From Amaricoccus macauensis_A (GTDB lineage Bacteria > Pseudomonadota > Alphaproteobacteria > Rhodobacterales > Rhodobacteraceae): a stretch of 64,000 nt of DNA. Positions 37,655 through 45,738 of this stretch are shown piece by piece. The stretch lies in NCBI RefSeq assembly GCF_049800915.1, contig NZ_JBNAFY010000007.1, positions 1 to 64,000 of the forward strand. Direction: 5' to 3'. Each line of letters begins with the position of its first letter. Within the stretch, counting starts at the first letter, position 1. A program made the translations under genes and the position numbers. The notes under the pieces were generated by a model that worked only from the letters and a program-made list of their open reading frames with translations, ran no database searches and was not told where the DNA came from.

Positions 37655-38379
37655 ACCCGTTTTCGCTCGAAGGTCGTACGGCGCTGGTCACTGGTGCCAA
37701 CACGGGTATTGGCCAGGCAATCTCCGTTTCATTGGGGAAGGCAGGCGCGCATGTGATCTGTGCCGGGCGATCCTCCTGCGCAGAGACGGTCGGGATGATC
37801 GAGAGCGCGGAGGAATTGCAGCTCGATTTCTCGGACCCGATGGCGGCGCAGGGTATTTTCGATGGGCATGATGTCGATATTCTGGTCAACAACGCGGGGA
37901 TCATCCGGCGCGCGGATTCGGTGGATTTCAGCGAGCGCGACTGGGATGACGTGATCGGCGTCAATCTCAAGGCCGTGTTCTTTACCTGCCAGTCCTTCGC
38001 CAAGGCGCGGCTTGCGCGTGGAGCCACCGGCGCGATCGTGAATATCGCCTCGCTCCTGAGCTTCCAGGGGGGCATTCGTGTGCCATCCTACACCGCGTCC
38101 AAGCATGGCGTCGCCGGGCTCACGAAGCTTCTTGCCAATGAGTGGGCCGCGAAGGGCATCAACGTCAACGCCATCGCGCCCGGCTACATCGCCACGAACA
38201 ATACAGAAGCCTTGCGGAACGACCCCGAGCGCAACAAGGCGATCCTCGAGCGCATTCCTGCCGGACGCTGGGGCGAGGCCTCGGATATCGGTGAGGCTGC
38301 GGTCTTCCTCGCCTCACCGGCTGCGCACTACATCCACGGTGCGGTTCTCAACGTGGATGGAGGCTGGCTTGCCCGCTGA
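37651..38379 (+). CDS. kduD: 2-keto-3-deoxygluconate 5-dehydrogenase KduD (SDR)
   Basis: The 242-residue short-chain dehydrogenase reduces 2,5-diketo-3-deoxygluconate to 2-keto-3-deoxygluconate. The cofactor motif TGANTGIG is at residues ~15-22; NNAG and the catalytic Ser, then Y-x-x-x-K in SYTASKHGV, are in place, and IERRADSV-like and GYIATNNTEAL segments match KduD. It is coupled to kduI by ATGA. Its end overlaps the uxuB start by 23 bases. Confidence 0.93.
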   Translation: MNPFSLEGRTALVTGANTGIGQAISVSLGKAGAHVICAGRSSCAETVGMIESAEELQLDFSDPMAAQGIFDGHDVDILVNNAGIIRRADSVDFSERDWDDVIGVNLKAVFFTCQSFAKARLARGATGAIVNIASLLSFQGGIRVPSYTASKHGVAGLTKLLANEWAAKGINVNAIAPGYIATNNTEALRNDPERNKAILERIPAGRWGEASDIGEAAVFLASPAAHYIHGAVLNVDGGWLAR

Positions 38380-39814
38380 AGCAACGACGCTGCCGCGACT
38401 GGCACGCTCTGACGCGACGGCCCCCGGCGTTGGTATCGTGCACCTGGGGCTCGGAGCCTTCTTCCGAGCACATGGGGCGATCTATATCGCGGAAGCCATG
38501 AAGGCCTCCGGCGGCGACTGGGGTATAGTCGGGGTCAGCCTGAAAAGCCCGACGACGCGGGATCGCCTCGCCCCACAGGGCTGCGCCTATACCGCGCTGG
38601 AGCTTGGCCCCGATGGAGAGAACCCGCAGATCATCGAGGCGGTGCAGGACGTGCTGGTCGCACCGGAAAATCCGGAAGCGGTGCTGGCCTTGATGGCCGA
38701 CCCGAAGGTCCGCATCGTGTCGCTGACCGTCACCGAGAAGGGCTATTGCCACGAGCCCTCCACCGGCGCGCTCAACAAGTCGCATCCGGATATCGTCCAT
38801 GACTTAAGTGCCGAACTGCCGCGGTCCGCGCCGGGATTTCTGGTCCGCGCCCTGCAGCGCCGCAAAGCCGCCGGGCATGCGCCGTTTACCGTCATGACCT
38901 GCGACAACCTGCCGGAGAACGGCCGTGTCGTGCGCGGCGTGGTGCTGGAACTGGCGCGGGCCATTGATCCCGACCTCGCGGACTGGATCGAGGCAGAGGG
39001 CGCGTTTCCCGCCACGATGATCGATCGCATCGTTCCGGCCACCAAGGATGAGGATATCGAACGACTGGCCGAGATGACCGGCCGGCTCGACTGTGCACCG
39101 GTTCTGCATGAGCCCTTCCGCCAATGGGTCGTCGAGGATGTCTTCGTTGGCGGGGCGCGGCCCGATCTGGGAGCCGTGGGCGTGCAGCTCGTCGAGGACG
39201 TGACGCCCTTCGAGCACATGAAGCTGCGCATGCTCAACGGCACGCATTCCTCGCTTGCCTATCTCGGCTACCTGGCAGGGCACGAAACCATTGCCGACAC
39301 CATGGGCGACGAAGCCTTCGTGCGGTTTGTTTGCTACCTCTGGCGCAGCGAGATCATCCCGACACTCACGCCGCCTCCTAGCGAAGACCTTGCGGCCTAT
39401 GCCAATGCATTGCAGGCGCGCTATGCCAACCCGGCAATCCGTCACCGGACCTGGCAGATCGCCATGGATGGAAGCCAGAAGCTGCCACAGCGCATTCTGG
39501 GCACGCTTGCCGAGAATTATCAGGCCGGGCGGGACGCACCCGGTCTCCTTCTCGCCGTGGCGGCATGGATGCGCTATGTGGGTGGTACGGATGAGCAGGG
39601 CGAACCGATCGACGTACGCGACCCGCTTGCCGAACGGCTTCGCGATCTCAGCGACGGCGCGAGCGGGGCGGAGGACAAGGTGCGCGCGCTTCTCTCCGTG
39701 CGGGACATTTTCCCGGCCGAGCTGGCGCACACGAGCGAGGCGGATCTGATCGCCTCCTATCAGGGCCTTCTGGAGCAAGGCGCGCGGCAATCGGTGAACC
39801 AACTCACTGCGTGA
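38357..39814 (+). CDS. uxuB: Fructuronate reductase / mannitol dehydrogenase family protein UxuB
   Basis: The 485-residue polyol dehydrogenase has GIVHLGLGAFFRAHGA (cofactor loop near residue 28), VSLTVTEKGYC, VMTCDNLPENG and the catalytic KLRMLNGTHSSLAYLG lysine region. In the uronate context it should reduce fructuronate to mannonate. The start is ambiguous: ATG 38357 lacks a good site, while an in-frame TTG at 38369 has GGAGG at ideal spacing. Both overlap kduD. UxuA, needed to turn mannonate into KDG, is not in the window. Confidence 0.88.
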   Translation: MEAGLPAEATTLPRLARSDATAPGVGIVHLGLGAFFRAHGAIYIAEAMKASGGDWGIVGVSLKSPTTRDRLAPQGCAYTALELGPDGENPQIIEAVQDVLVAPENPEAVLALMADPKVRIVSLTVTEKGYCHEPSTGALNKSHPDIVHDLSAELPRSAPGFLVRALQRRKAAGHAPFTVMTCDNLPENGRVVRGVVLELARAIDPDLADWIEAEGAFPATMIDRIVPATKDEDIERLAEMTGRLDCAPVLHEPFRQWVVEDVFVGGARPDLGAVGVQLVEDVTPFEHMKLRMLNGTHSSLAYLGYLAGHETIADTMGDEAFVRFVCYLWRSEIIPTLTPPPSEDLAAYANALQARYANPAIRHRTWQIAMDGSQKLPQRILGTLAENYQAGRDAPGLLLAVAAWMRYVGGTDEQGEPIDVRDPLAERLRDLSDGASGAEDKVRALLSVRDIFPAELAHTSEADLIASYQGLLEQGARQSVNQLTA

Positions 39815-40090
39815 CGCACCGATAGATTCGGCCTGGGCACCCGGGCCGGGCACCTATTCTGCTACCTGACTTTTTTCATTGGGTATTGTTCCTGCGCCCG
39901 TTTTGTGGTCATCTGGGTTCAAGTGATCCCAGCCAGATCGGGCCCTTGCGGCCCCCGCCAGTGGACGCCATTTGCAAACCGGCTCAGGAGTTTCGACCGT
40001 GCTGTTCTGCGGTCCTTTCGGCGTTGGTAGTGTCTGTCTGCACCCGGCTATGTTGCACCGCTCATGTGGCGCGGGGTGGGAGGTGACGAC
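39815..40090 (+). other. Intergenic region between the uronate locus and exbB
   Basis: No gene is supported. An imperfect GC-rich inverted repeat around 39832-39851 (GGCCTGGG/CCGGGCC) may end the uxuB transcript. The rest should carry the exbB promoter, but no clear iron-responsive box was identified. Confidence 0.4.
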
Positions 40091-40741
40091 GTGATCGACG
40101 CCTTCATCAGCACGCTTTCGCGGATCGCCGATCTGGGCGGGCCCGTGGTGCTCGTGCTCATCGGACTGTCTATCGCCGCTCTCAGCGTGATGCTCTACAA
40201 GGCCTGGCAGTTCGTCGTCAGCGGGGTGGGTCGCCATCGCGCCCTGGTCGAGGCCGTCGCGGCGTGGGAAGCCGGAGACCTGCCCCGGGCCCGCGACACG
40301 CTCGGGCGCTCGCGCAGCTACCTCCGACCGGTGATCGACATGGCGATGAGCGGCAGATCGGACCCCGAGAAACTCACGTCCGAGGCCGAGGCGCGATTTG
40401 CCCGGCTCGAGCGCGGCGGACGCTTTCTCGAAGCCGTGTCGCAGCTTTCGCCGCTTCTAGGTCTCTTCGGCACGGTTCTCGGCATGATCTCCGCGTTCAA
40501 GGCGCTGCAGGGGGCAGGCTCGCAGGTCGATCCCTCAATCCTGGCTGGTGGGATCTGGGTGGCGCTGCTGACCACCGCCGTCGGGCTTGCGGTGGCCATG
40601 CCGACCGCGCTTGTCCATTCCTGGTTCGAGGCTCGGATGGAGGCGGAACGGGTCGTGGCGAACCGCGCCATCCGGGCTGTTCTTGCTCCGCTGAACCGTG
40701 AGGAAACTAGCGAGCACGCCAAGACGGGGAGGCCCGCATGA
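40091..40741 (+). CDS. exbB: ExbB/TolQ/MotA-family proton channel protein
   Basis: The 216-residue inner-membrane protein has three transmembrane segments (about 15-35, 118-140, 155-178) and the ExbB core with EAVSQLSPLLGLFGTVLGMISAF and AGGIWVALLTTAVGLAVAMP. It powers TonB using the proton gradient. I choose the GTG at 40091, behind GGGAGGTGA at ideal spacing, over an ATG at 40064. It overlaps the TonB-like gene by ATGA, with no exbD between them. TolQ is less likely because tolR/tolA are absent. Confidence 0.85.
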   Translation: MIDAFISTLSRIADLGGPVVLVLIGLSIAALSVMLYKAWQFVVSGVGRHRALVEAVAAWEAGDLPRARDTLGRSRSYLRPVIDMAMSGRSDPEKLTSEAEARFARLERGGRFLEAVSQLSPLLGLFGTVLGMISAFKALQGAGSQVDPSILAGGIWVALLTTAVGLAVAMPTALVHSWFEARMEAERVVANRAIRAVLAPLNREETSEHAKTGRPA

Positions 40742-41679
40742 TACCCTCTTCTGCCCGGATGAAGCTTCTCGCCCTGATCGGGGCATTTGCGGTTCATGGC
40801 GCGCTGACGCATGCGCTTACACCTGAAGAGGACACCCTGATCGAGGGCCAGGCAGGCGCCGCAGAAGCACGACTGGGCACGAGCTTTGCCGACATGGTTG
40901 CCGGAACACTGTCAAGCACGCCGGCCGAGGACCTGCTTGAACCCCCGGACCCTGAAGCCGTGCAGGACATGCCGAGGGAAAAGACGCGCGAAACCGAACG
41001 CGCGAAACCGTCTCCACCCGAGACGGCGCAGCCCGCAGAGCAGCCGAAGCCGATCGAACCCGCCATCGAAGCTCCTGCCCTGGCTGAAAGCGTTGCCCCG
41101 TTTCAGACTGCGGCCGCATCCATGGCGGAACCCGCGCGCAGTGTGGCCGCACAGGCGCCCGAGCCGCCCAAGCCGGTCGAAGCAAAGGAGCCCGAACCGG
41201 AGGAGGCCGAGGCGGAGGACGTGACGGAATCCGAGCAGGCCGAAGCCGAAACGCCTCCGGACCCCATGCCGCGCCCGGAAGACCTGCCGCGCCGGGAAGC
41301 CAAACCCGCTCCACAGGGCAATGCGCAAAGGACCGCGGCCGCCGGGCAGGCAAAGGGGACGACAACAGCGACGGCCGTATCAAGCGGATCTGGGGGCAAG
41401 TCGCAGGAGGCCGGCAATGCGGCCGCGACCAACTACCCCGGCGAAGTCTTCGGCAAGATCTCCCGCATGCGCAGACCGCGCGGCAGTATCGAATCGCCCG
41501 CGACCGTGCATTTCGTGGTCGCTCCGAACGGCGGATTGGTCCGGGTCGCCGTTGCCAGAAGCTCTGGATCCGTCCGGTTCGACAATGCCGTCATCGCGAT
41601 GGTCAAGCGGGCCGCGCCGTTTCCGCCCCCTCCTCCGGGGGCTCGGCGGGATTTCAGCTTCAAGCTCGGCACGGAGTAG
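40738..41679 (+). CDS. tonB: TonB-like energy transducer
   Basis: The 313-residue protein has an N-terminal hydrophobic anchor (about 8-24), a long Pro/Glu/Ala-rich periplasmic spacer (about 55-210), and a C-terminal TonB domain (YPGEVFGKISRMRRPRG, ATVHFVVAPNGGLVRVAVARSSG, VKRAAPFPPPP). It transmits ExbB energy to the outer-membrane receptor. The spacer's acidic content is high for TonB. It is coupled to exbB and convergent with the ABC transporter operon 14 bp away. Confidence 0.88.
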   Translation: MIPSSARMKLLALIGAFAVHGALTHALTPEEDTLIEGQAGAAEARLGTSFADMVAGTLSSTPAEDLLEPPDPEAVQDMPREKTRETERAKPSPPETAQPAEQPKPIEPAIEAPALAESVAPFQTAAASMAEPARSVAAQAPEPPKPVEAKEPEPEEAEAEDVTESEQAEAETPPDPMPRPEDLPRREAKPAPQGNAQRTAAAGQAKGTTTATAVSSGSGGKSQEAGNAAATNYPGEVFGKISRMRRPRGSIESPATVHFVVAPNGGLVRVAVARSSGSVRFDNAVIAMVKRAAPFPPPPPGARRDFSFKLGTE

Positions 41680-41693
41680 AGACCAGCGTGCGA

Positions 41694-42452
41694 CTAGCGC
41701 GCCACGACGAGCTTGCGCCCACCGTGATCGAGAATGTCGAAAGCCATGTCATAGACATTGGCCAAGGTCCCGGCACTGATCACCTCGTCATGCGCGCCGT
41801 TGGCGAGAACCCGGCCATCCTTCATCGCCACGACCCGGTCCGCCCAAAAGGCGGAGGCGTTGATATCATGAAGCACCACGACGACACTGCGCCCGTTTGG
41901 GCCGCGCGACATGTCGTGGAGACGTGCCATCAGATCGCGGGCGTGTCGCGGGTCGAGCGCATTCAACGGCTCGTCGAGCAACATCCATGGCGTGGCCTGG
42001 GCATAGGCCATGGCCACCATCGCCCTTTGGCGCTGCCCGCCGGATAATGTATCGAGCGGACGATCGGCCAGAGTTTCAAGTTCGAATGCCGCCAACGCCT
42101 CGCCGGTGATCCGGCGGTCCTCCGCCCCTGGTCTTCCGCCATGATGCGGCCAGCGGCCGAAGGCCACCAACTCCCCAACCCGCAGACGGCTCACCACCGT
42201 TGCGGTCTGTTGAAGCAGCGACACCTGCCGGGCACGCTCGCGGTCGGCAGCGGTGAACGGGTCCATTCCCTCGATCTGTACGCGGCCAGAAACGGGGCGA
42301 TTCAGCCCGGCAATACAATGCAGGAGGCTTGATTTTCCCGCACCATTGGGCCCGATCAACGCGGTGATCCCGCCTCGAGGGATACGGAGGGAAACGTCAT
42401 GAAGGATTTCCGCGCCACCGGCCGTGTAGGTGAGATTGTTCACTTCGATCAT
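41694..42452 (-). CDS. Iron-siderophore ABC transporter, ATP-binding protein
   Basis: The 252-residue ATPase has Walker A GPNGAGKSSL near residue 36, the LSGGQRQRAMVAMA signature near 137, Walker B WMLLDEPLNALD and the switch His in VVLHDIN. It belongs to the FecE/FepC class that drives ferric-siderophore or haem uptake. Its ATG at 42452 overlaps the upstream permease stop as ATGA, with GGAGGCCGGT before it. It is last in an SBP-permease-permease-ATPase operon. Confidence 0.93.
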   Translation of the reverse strand: MIEVNNLTYTAGGAEILHDVSLRIPRGGITALIGPNGAGKSSLLHCIAGLNRPVSGRVQIEGMDPFTAADRERARQVSLLQQTATVVSRLRVGELVAFGRWPHHGGRPGAEDRRITGEALAAFELETLADRPLDTLSGGQRQRAMVAMAYAQATPWMLLDEPLNALDPRHARDLMARLHDMSRGPNGRSVVVVLHDINASAFWADRVVAMKDGRVLANGAHDEVISAGTLANVYDMAFDILDHGGRKLVVAR

Positions 42453-43393
42453 ACCGGCCTCCGGCGCAGAACCAGGACAAGAAAGAGGAGCCCACCGAAG
42501 AGTTCGACGAGAATGGCGAGATTCGATTGCATTCCGAGAATCCGCTCGAAGACAAACTGGCCCGCTATCAGGATCGTGGCGCCAATGATCGCCGCGGCCG
42601 GCAGAAGCAGCGCATGGCGGTGTGTATCGACGAGGGCGCGGGCAAGGCTCGACGCGAGCAGCCCGAGAAAGGTCAACGGGCCCACAAGGGCGGTCGAGAC
42701 AGCCACGAGCGCGGATACGATTGCGAGCGTCGTGAGGATTACCCGGTCGTGGGGCAGCCCAAGACCGCGGGCGTTCGTCCGCCCGAGCGCCGCAACGTCC
42801 AGCGCCGGAGCCATCCAGCAGGCTCCACCGACCGCAAGGATCAGCACGAGCGCGGCAAACGCAAGCTGAGAGCGGTCCACGGAACCGAAACTCGCGAAGG
42901 TCAGTTGCTGAACAACCGCGAATTCCGATGGATCGAGCATGCGTTGTGTCATCTCGGCCATTCCGCGCAGGAAGACACCAAGTATGACGCCGGTCAGGAT
43001 CATTCGAGTGATGTCCGCCGCGCCGCGCCGCAGGATCAGCCCGAAGAGCGCGGTGCCCGTGGCCATCAGGATCGCGGTCTCGAACAGGAAATGGGTAAAC
43101 CCCGGCAGCTGCGCGTAGCCGAGCCCGCCGAAAAGAAGCACCAGCATGGTTTGCAGGAAGATGAAAAGCGCGTCGAAGCCGCAGATGCCCGGGGTCAGGA
43201 GACGATTGCCCGCGACGGTCTGGAACAGGACGGTCGCGACGCCCGTAGCCGCCCCGACGAGAGCAAGGGCCGCCAGCTTGTCGGCGCGCAACATGAGGAT
43301 GAAATCCAGCGGCCCGCGGAGGTTCCAGGTTAGGAACAGCAGGGCCAACGCGAGACACAGCCCGGAAAGTGCGATGACCCTGCGTTCAGCCAT
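42449..43393 (-). CDS. Iron-siderophore ABC transporter, FecCD-type permease 2
   Basis: The 314-residue permease has about nine transmembrane segments, with GAATGVATVLFQTVAGN and LTPGICGFDALF matching the FecCD motif region (usually G..Q...NPLA.P..LG). LVGPLTFLGLLASSLARAL contacts the ATPase. The closest pattern is the FatC/YclO-type permease of catecholate siderophore importers. It overlaps the previous permease by 8 bases (ATGGCTGA). No ribosome site is visible, consistent with coupling. Confidence 0.9.
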   Translation of the reverse strand: MAERRVIALSGLCLALALLFLTWNLRGPLDFILMLRADKLAALALVGAATGVATVLFQTVAGNRLLTPGICGFDALFIFLQTMLVLLFGGLGYAQLPGFTHFLFETAILMATGTALFGLILRRGAADITRMILTGVILGVFLRGMAEMTQRMLDPSEFAVVQQLTFASFGSVDRSQLAFAALVLILAVGGACWMAPALDVAALGRTNARGLGLPHDRVILTTLAIVSALVAVSTALVGPLTFLGLLASSLARALVDTHRHALLLPAAAIIGATILIAGQFVFERILGMQSNLAILVELFGGLLFLVLVLRRRPV

Positions 43394-44351
43394 GGGAGGA
43401 CCGGGCGGGAGCCGCATAGAGAAGCCAGAGAAAGACACCCGCCCCGAAGACGGAGAACACCGTCGCCGCCGGGATCTCGTAGGGGTAGCGGACAAGCCGT
43501 CCGATCACATCGGCGGCGAGCACCATGCCCGCGCCACCCACGGCAATGATCGGCAGATTCGCCCGAAGGTCGTCACCGCGCCAGCGCGACACGATATTGG
43601 GCGCCACGAGCCCGACGAAGGGCAGTGTTCCGACCGTCACGATCACCAGGGCCGTTATGGCCGCCACGATGACCAGCCCGAGAGCGCGGGTCTGCTTGTA
43701 GTTCAGCCCGAGGCTGCGCGCTTGGGTTTCGCCAAGCCCGAGCAGAGTGATCCGATCGGCGACGCCATAGAGCAGGACCGCAAGCACCGCGACAACCCAC
43801 AGCATTTCGTAGCGCCCCTGGATGATGCCGGAGAATTCCCCGACCCTCCAGATGCCCAGAACCTGCATGAGATCGGTCGACCAGGCGATCCAGAGGCCCA
43901 CCGCACCAATGATCCCGCCATAGATCATGCCCACCAGCGGCAGGAGCATCGGGTCCTGCCTTGGAACGCGGGTGGCAAGCATGAGGAACCCGGCGGTGCC
44001 GGCAAGGGCGGCAAGCGTGCCGACCGCCATCTTTGCCATCATCGGCGCACCGGGCATCAGCAGGGTTATGGCGAGCAGACCCAGCATGGCCGATTCAGGT
44101 GTGCCGGTCATGGATGGCTCCACCAGCCTGTTCTGCACGGTCTGCTGCACCACGACGCCTGCAAGGGCGAGACCCATGCCTGCCAGAAGGGCCGCCGCCG
44201 TTCGCGGAAACCGGCTTACCGCGATTAGCCAGGACGCGCCCATGTCACCAGAGAACAGCGACGCCGCACCGATGCACAGGCTGACCCCAGACAGGAGGAG
44301 CAGACCTGCACCGAACCAGATCCAGAACAGAGCGTCGGACCTAGTTCCCAT
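43386..44351 (-). CDS. Iron-siderophore ABC transporter, FecCD-type permease 1
   Basis: The 321-residue permease has FPRTAAALLAGMGLALAGVVVQ near residue 50, followed by the NRLVEPSMTGT segment and GTLPFVGLVAPNIVSR as the ATPase-coupling loop. These match FatD/YclN-type permeases, the partner of the second permease. The ATG at 44351 overlaps the binding-protein stop by 11 bases. The two permeases form the heterodimeric channel. Confidence 0.9.
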   Translation of the reverse strand: MGTRSDALFWIWFGAGLLLLSGVSLCIGAASLFSGDMGASWLIAVSRFPRTAAALLAGMGLALAGVVVQQTVQNRLVEPSMTGTPESAMLGLLAITLLMPGAPMMAKMAVGTLAALAGTAGFLMLATRVPRQDPMLLPLVGMIYGGIIGAVGLWIAWSTDLMQVLGIWRVGEFSGIIQGRYEMLWVVAVLAVLLYGVADRITLLGLGETQARSLGLNYKQTRALGLVIVAAITALVIVTVGTLPFVGLVAPNIVSRWRGDDLRANLPIIAVGGAGMVLAADVIGRLVRYPYEIPAATVFSVFGAGVFLWLLYAAPARSSHG

Positions 44352-45249
44352 CGCGGCTGAATGCGGCAATCACCTCGTCGAGCGTATGGGTCATCGACTG
44401 GACACCGCCGCCAGCGATGTAGAGCGGGCCGCTGTCGAGATAGACGATCTGACCCTGCTTCGCGGCCCTGGTCTTGGCGATCAGGGGGTTGTCGAGAGTG
44501 GCCGCGGCGGACTCGCCGGAATTACCGATGGCCGCCCCTCGGTCGATCACGAGAATCCAGTCGGGGTCCACCTCGGCGACGAACTCGAATGACACCGCCT
44601 CGCCATGCGTCTCGGATTCGAGGCCCGGGTAGGCTTCCGGCAGACCGAGCGCGGTGTGAAGCCAGCCAAATCGACTCGCGGACCCATAAGCCGAGATCTT
44701 TCCGCCATTGGTCAGCAGGATTAGCGCATCGCCCCGGCCCTCAACGGCATTCTCGGCCTCCTCGGTCTTTGCCACGAGCGCAGAGGCGAGCGCCTCCGCG
44801 TCGTCCTGCTTCCCGAAGATCTCGCCGTAAGCCCTGACGCGGGCCTGCGCCACGTCCAGGTAGTCTCCATCCCAGATGGTCATGTCGATAGTCGGAGCAA
44901 TGCGGCTCAGTGCATCGACCTGCGTGCTTGACCGCCCTCCAGCGACGATCAGGTCGGGCGCGATCATCGCAAGCGCCTCGAAATCGGGCTCGAAGAGGGA
45001 GCCGACGGACTGGGCCGTAGCGGCGGCATCGTCGAGATAGGAAAGGTAGTGCGGTTGCGGCACCCCCGCGACGGTGATGCCCAGAGCGTCGATCGCATCG
45101 AGCGCGGCCATATCGAAGACGGCGATGGTTTCGGGGTTGGCGGGAACCTCGGCCGGCCCGACGGCCGTTTCGATATTGACGGTCTCGGCACTAAGCGGTG
45201 CCGCGACGCACAGGGCAAAAGCCAGTGAAACCGGAAAACGGCTGAACAT
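44341..45249 (-). CDS. Periplasmic siderophore-binding protein of the ABC importer
   Basis: The 302-residue protein has a signal peptide (about 1-21, SAET). Class III binding-protein motifs follow: NPETIAVFDMAALDAIDALGI, PDLIVAGGRSS, VDPDWILVIDRG. The overall pattern resembles FatB, YclQ and CeuE, which bind catecholate or mixed siderophores. It lacks a lipobox, so it is a free periplasmic protein. It begins the importer operon, divergent from the DUF2218 gene. Confidence 0.9.
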   Translation of the reverse strand: MFSRFPVSLAFALCVAAPLSAETVNIETAVGPAEVPANPETIAVFDMAALDAIDALGITVAGVPQPHYLSYLDDAAATAQSVGSLFEPDFEALAMIAPDLIVAGGRSSTQVDALSRIAPTIDMTIWDGDYLDVAQARVRAYGEIFGKQDDAEALASALVAKTEEAENAVEGRGDALILLTNGGKISAYGSASRFGWLHTALGLPEAYPGLESETHGEAVSFEFVAEVDPDWILVIDRGAAIGNSGESAAATLDNPLIAKTRAAKQGQIVYLDSGPLYIAGGGVQSMTHTLDEVIAAFSRDGN

Positions 45250-45383
45250 GTCGAGATTTCTCCCAGTGGGGGGCGGAAGGCTGGCTCTCGGCTGGCAGCG
45301 CCCGAAGGTCGGATGGCCGGATAGCGTCTTGTGAACCGATCCGGCAAGCCCTATTTTTCTACTAGTTTACTCAGGAAAGCAAA

Positions 45384-45686
45384 ATGACTCAATTTTCCGA
45401 CACCGGGACCTTCTCCACGCCGCAGGCGAGCAAGTATCTTCAGCAGCTTTGCAAGCATTTTGGCCACAAGGTGGACGTCACATTTGACGAGACGAGCGGG
45501 AACGTGGCCTTTCCCATGGGGCCGGCAACGCTCGAAGCCACAAACGGGACCCTTCAGATCACGGTGACGGGCACGGCCCCCGAAGACATCGAGAAAGGCC
45601 GCGAGGTCATCGACAGCCATCTGGCGCGGTTTGCCTTCAGGGAAGAGTTCGAGGCGATGAACTGGCAGGGCGAAAAGGTCGCCTGA
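45384..45686 (+). CDS. DUF2218 family protein
   Basis: The 100-residue protein has the DUF2218 features: QASKYLQQLCKHFGHKVDV at the N-terminus, then DIEKGREVIDSHLARFAFREEF. The family is often encoded beside siderophore or iron genes, but has no firm biochemical role. Here it is divergent from the siderophore-binding protein and convergent with the TonB-dependent receptor, so coregulation by iron is likely. Confidence 0.85.
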   Translation: MTQFSDTGTFSTPQASKYLQQLCKHFGHKVDVTFDETSGNVAFPMGPATLEATNGTLQITVTGTAPEDIEKGREVIDSHLARFAFREEFEAMNWQGEKVA

Positions 45687-45696
45687 GACTGACTGT

Positions 45697-45723
45697 TGCG
45701 GAGGCGGATCACCCGCCTCCGCA
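45697..45723. terminator. Hairpin between the DUF2218 gene and the receptor gene
   Basis: TGCGGAGGCGG, 5-base loop, CCGCCTCCGCA: an 11-bp perfect stem in the convergent spacer. There is no T-run, but the position and stability suggest a bidirectional terminator or 3'-end stabiliser. Confidence 0.6.
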
Positions 45724-45738
45724 GCAACTGGCCAGGCT

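Noticed and set aside
41694..43358. Apparent 554-codon fusion of an extra N-terminal half to the ABC ATPase
   Set aside because: The upstream half is the wrong frame of the permease; the true ATPase starts at ATG 42452 in an ATGA overlap.
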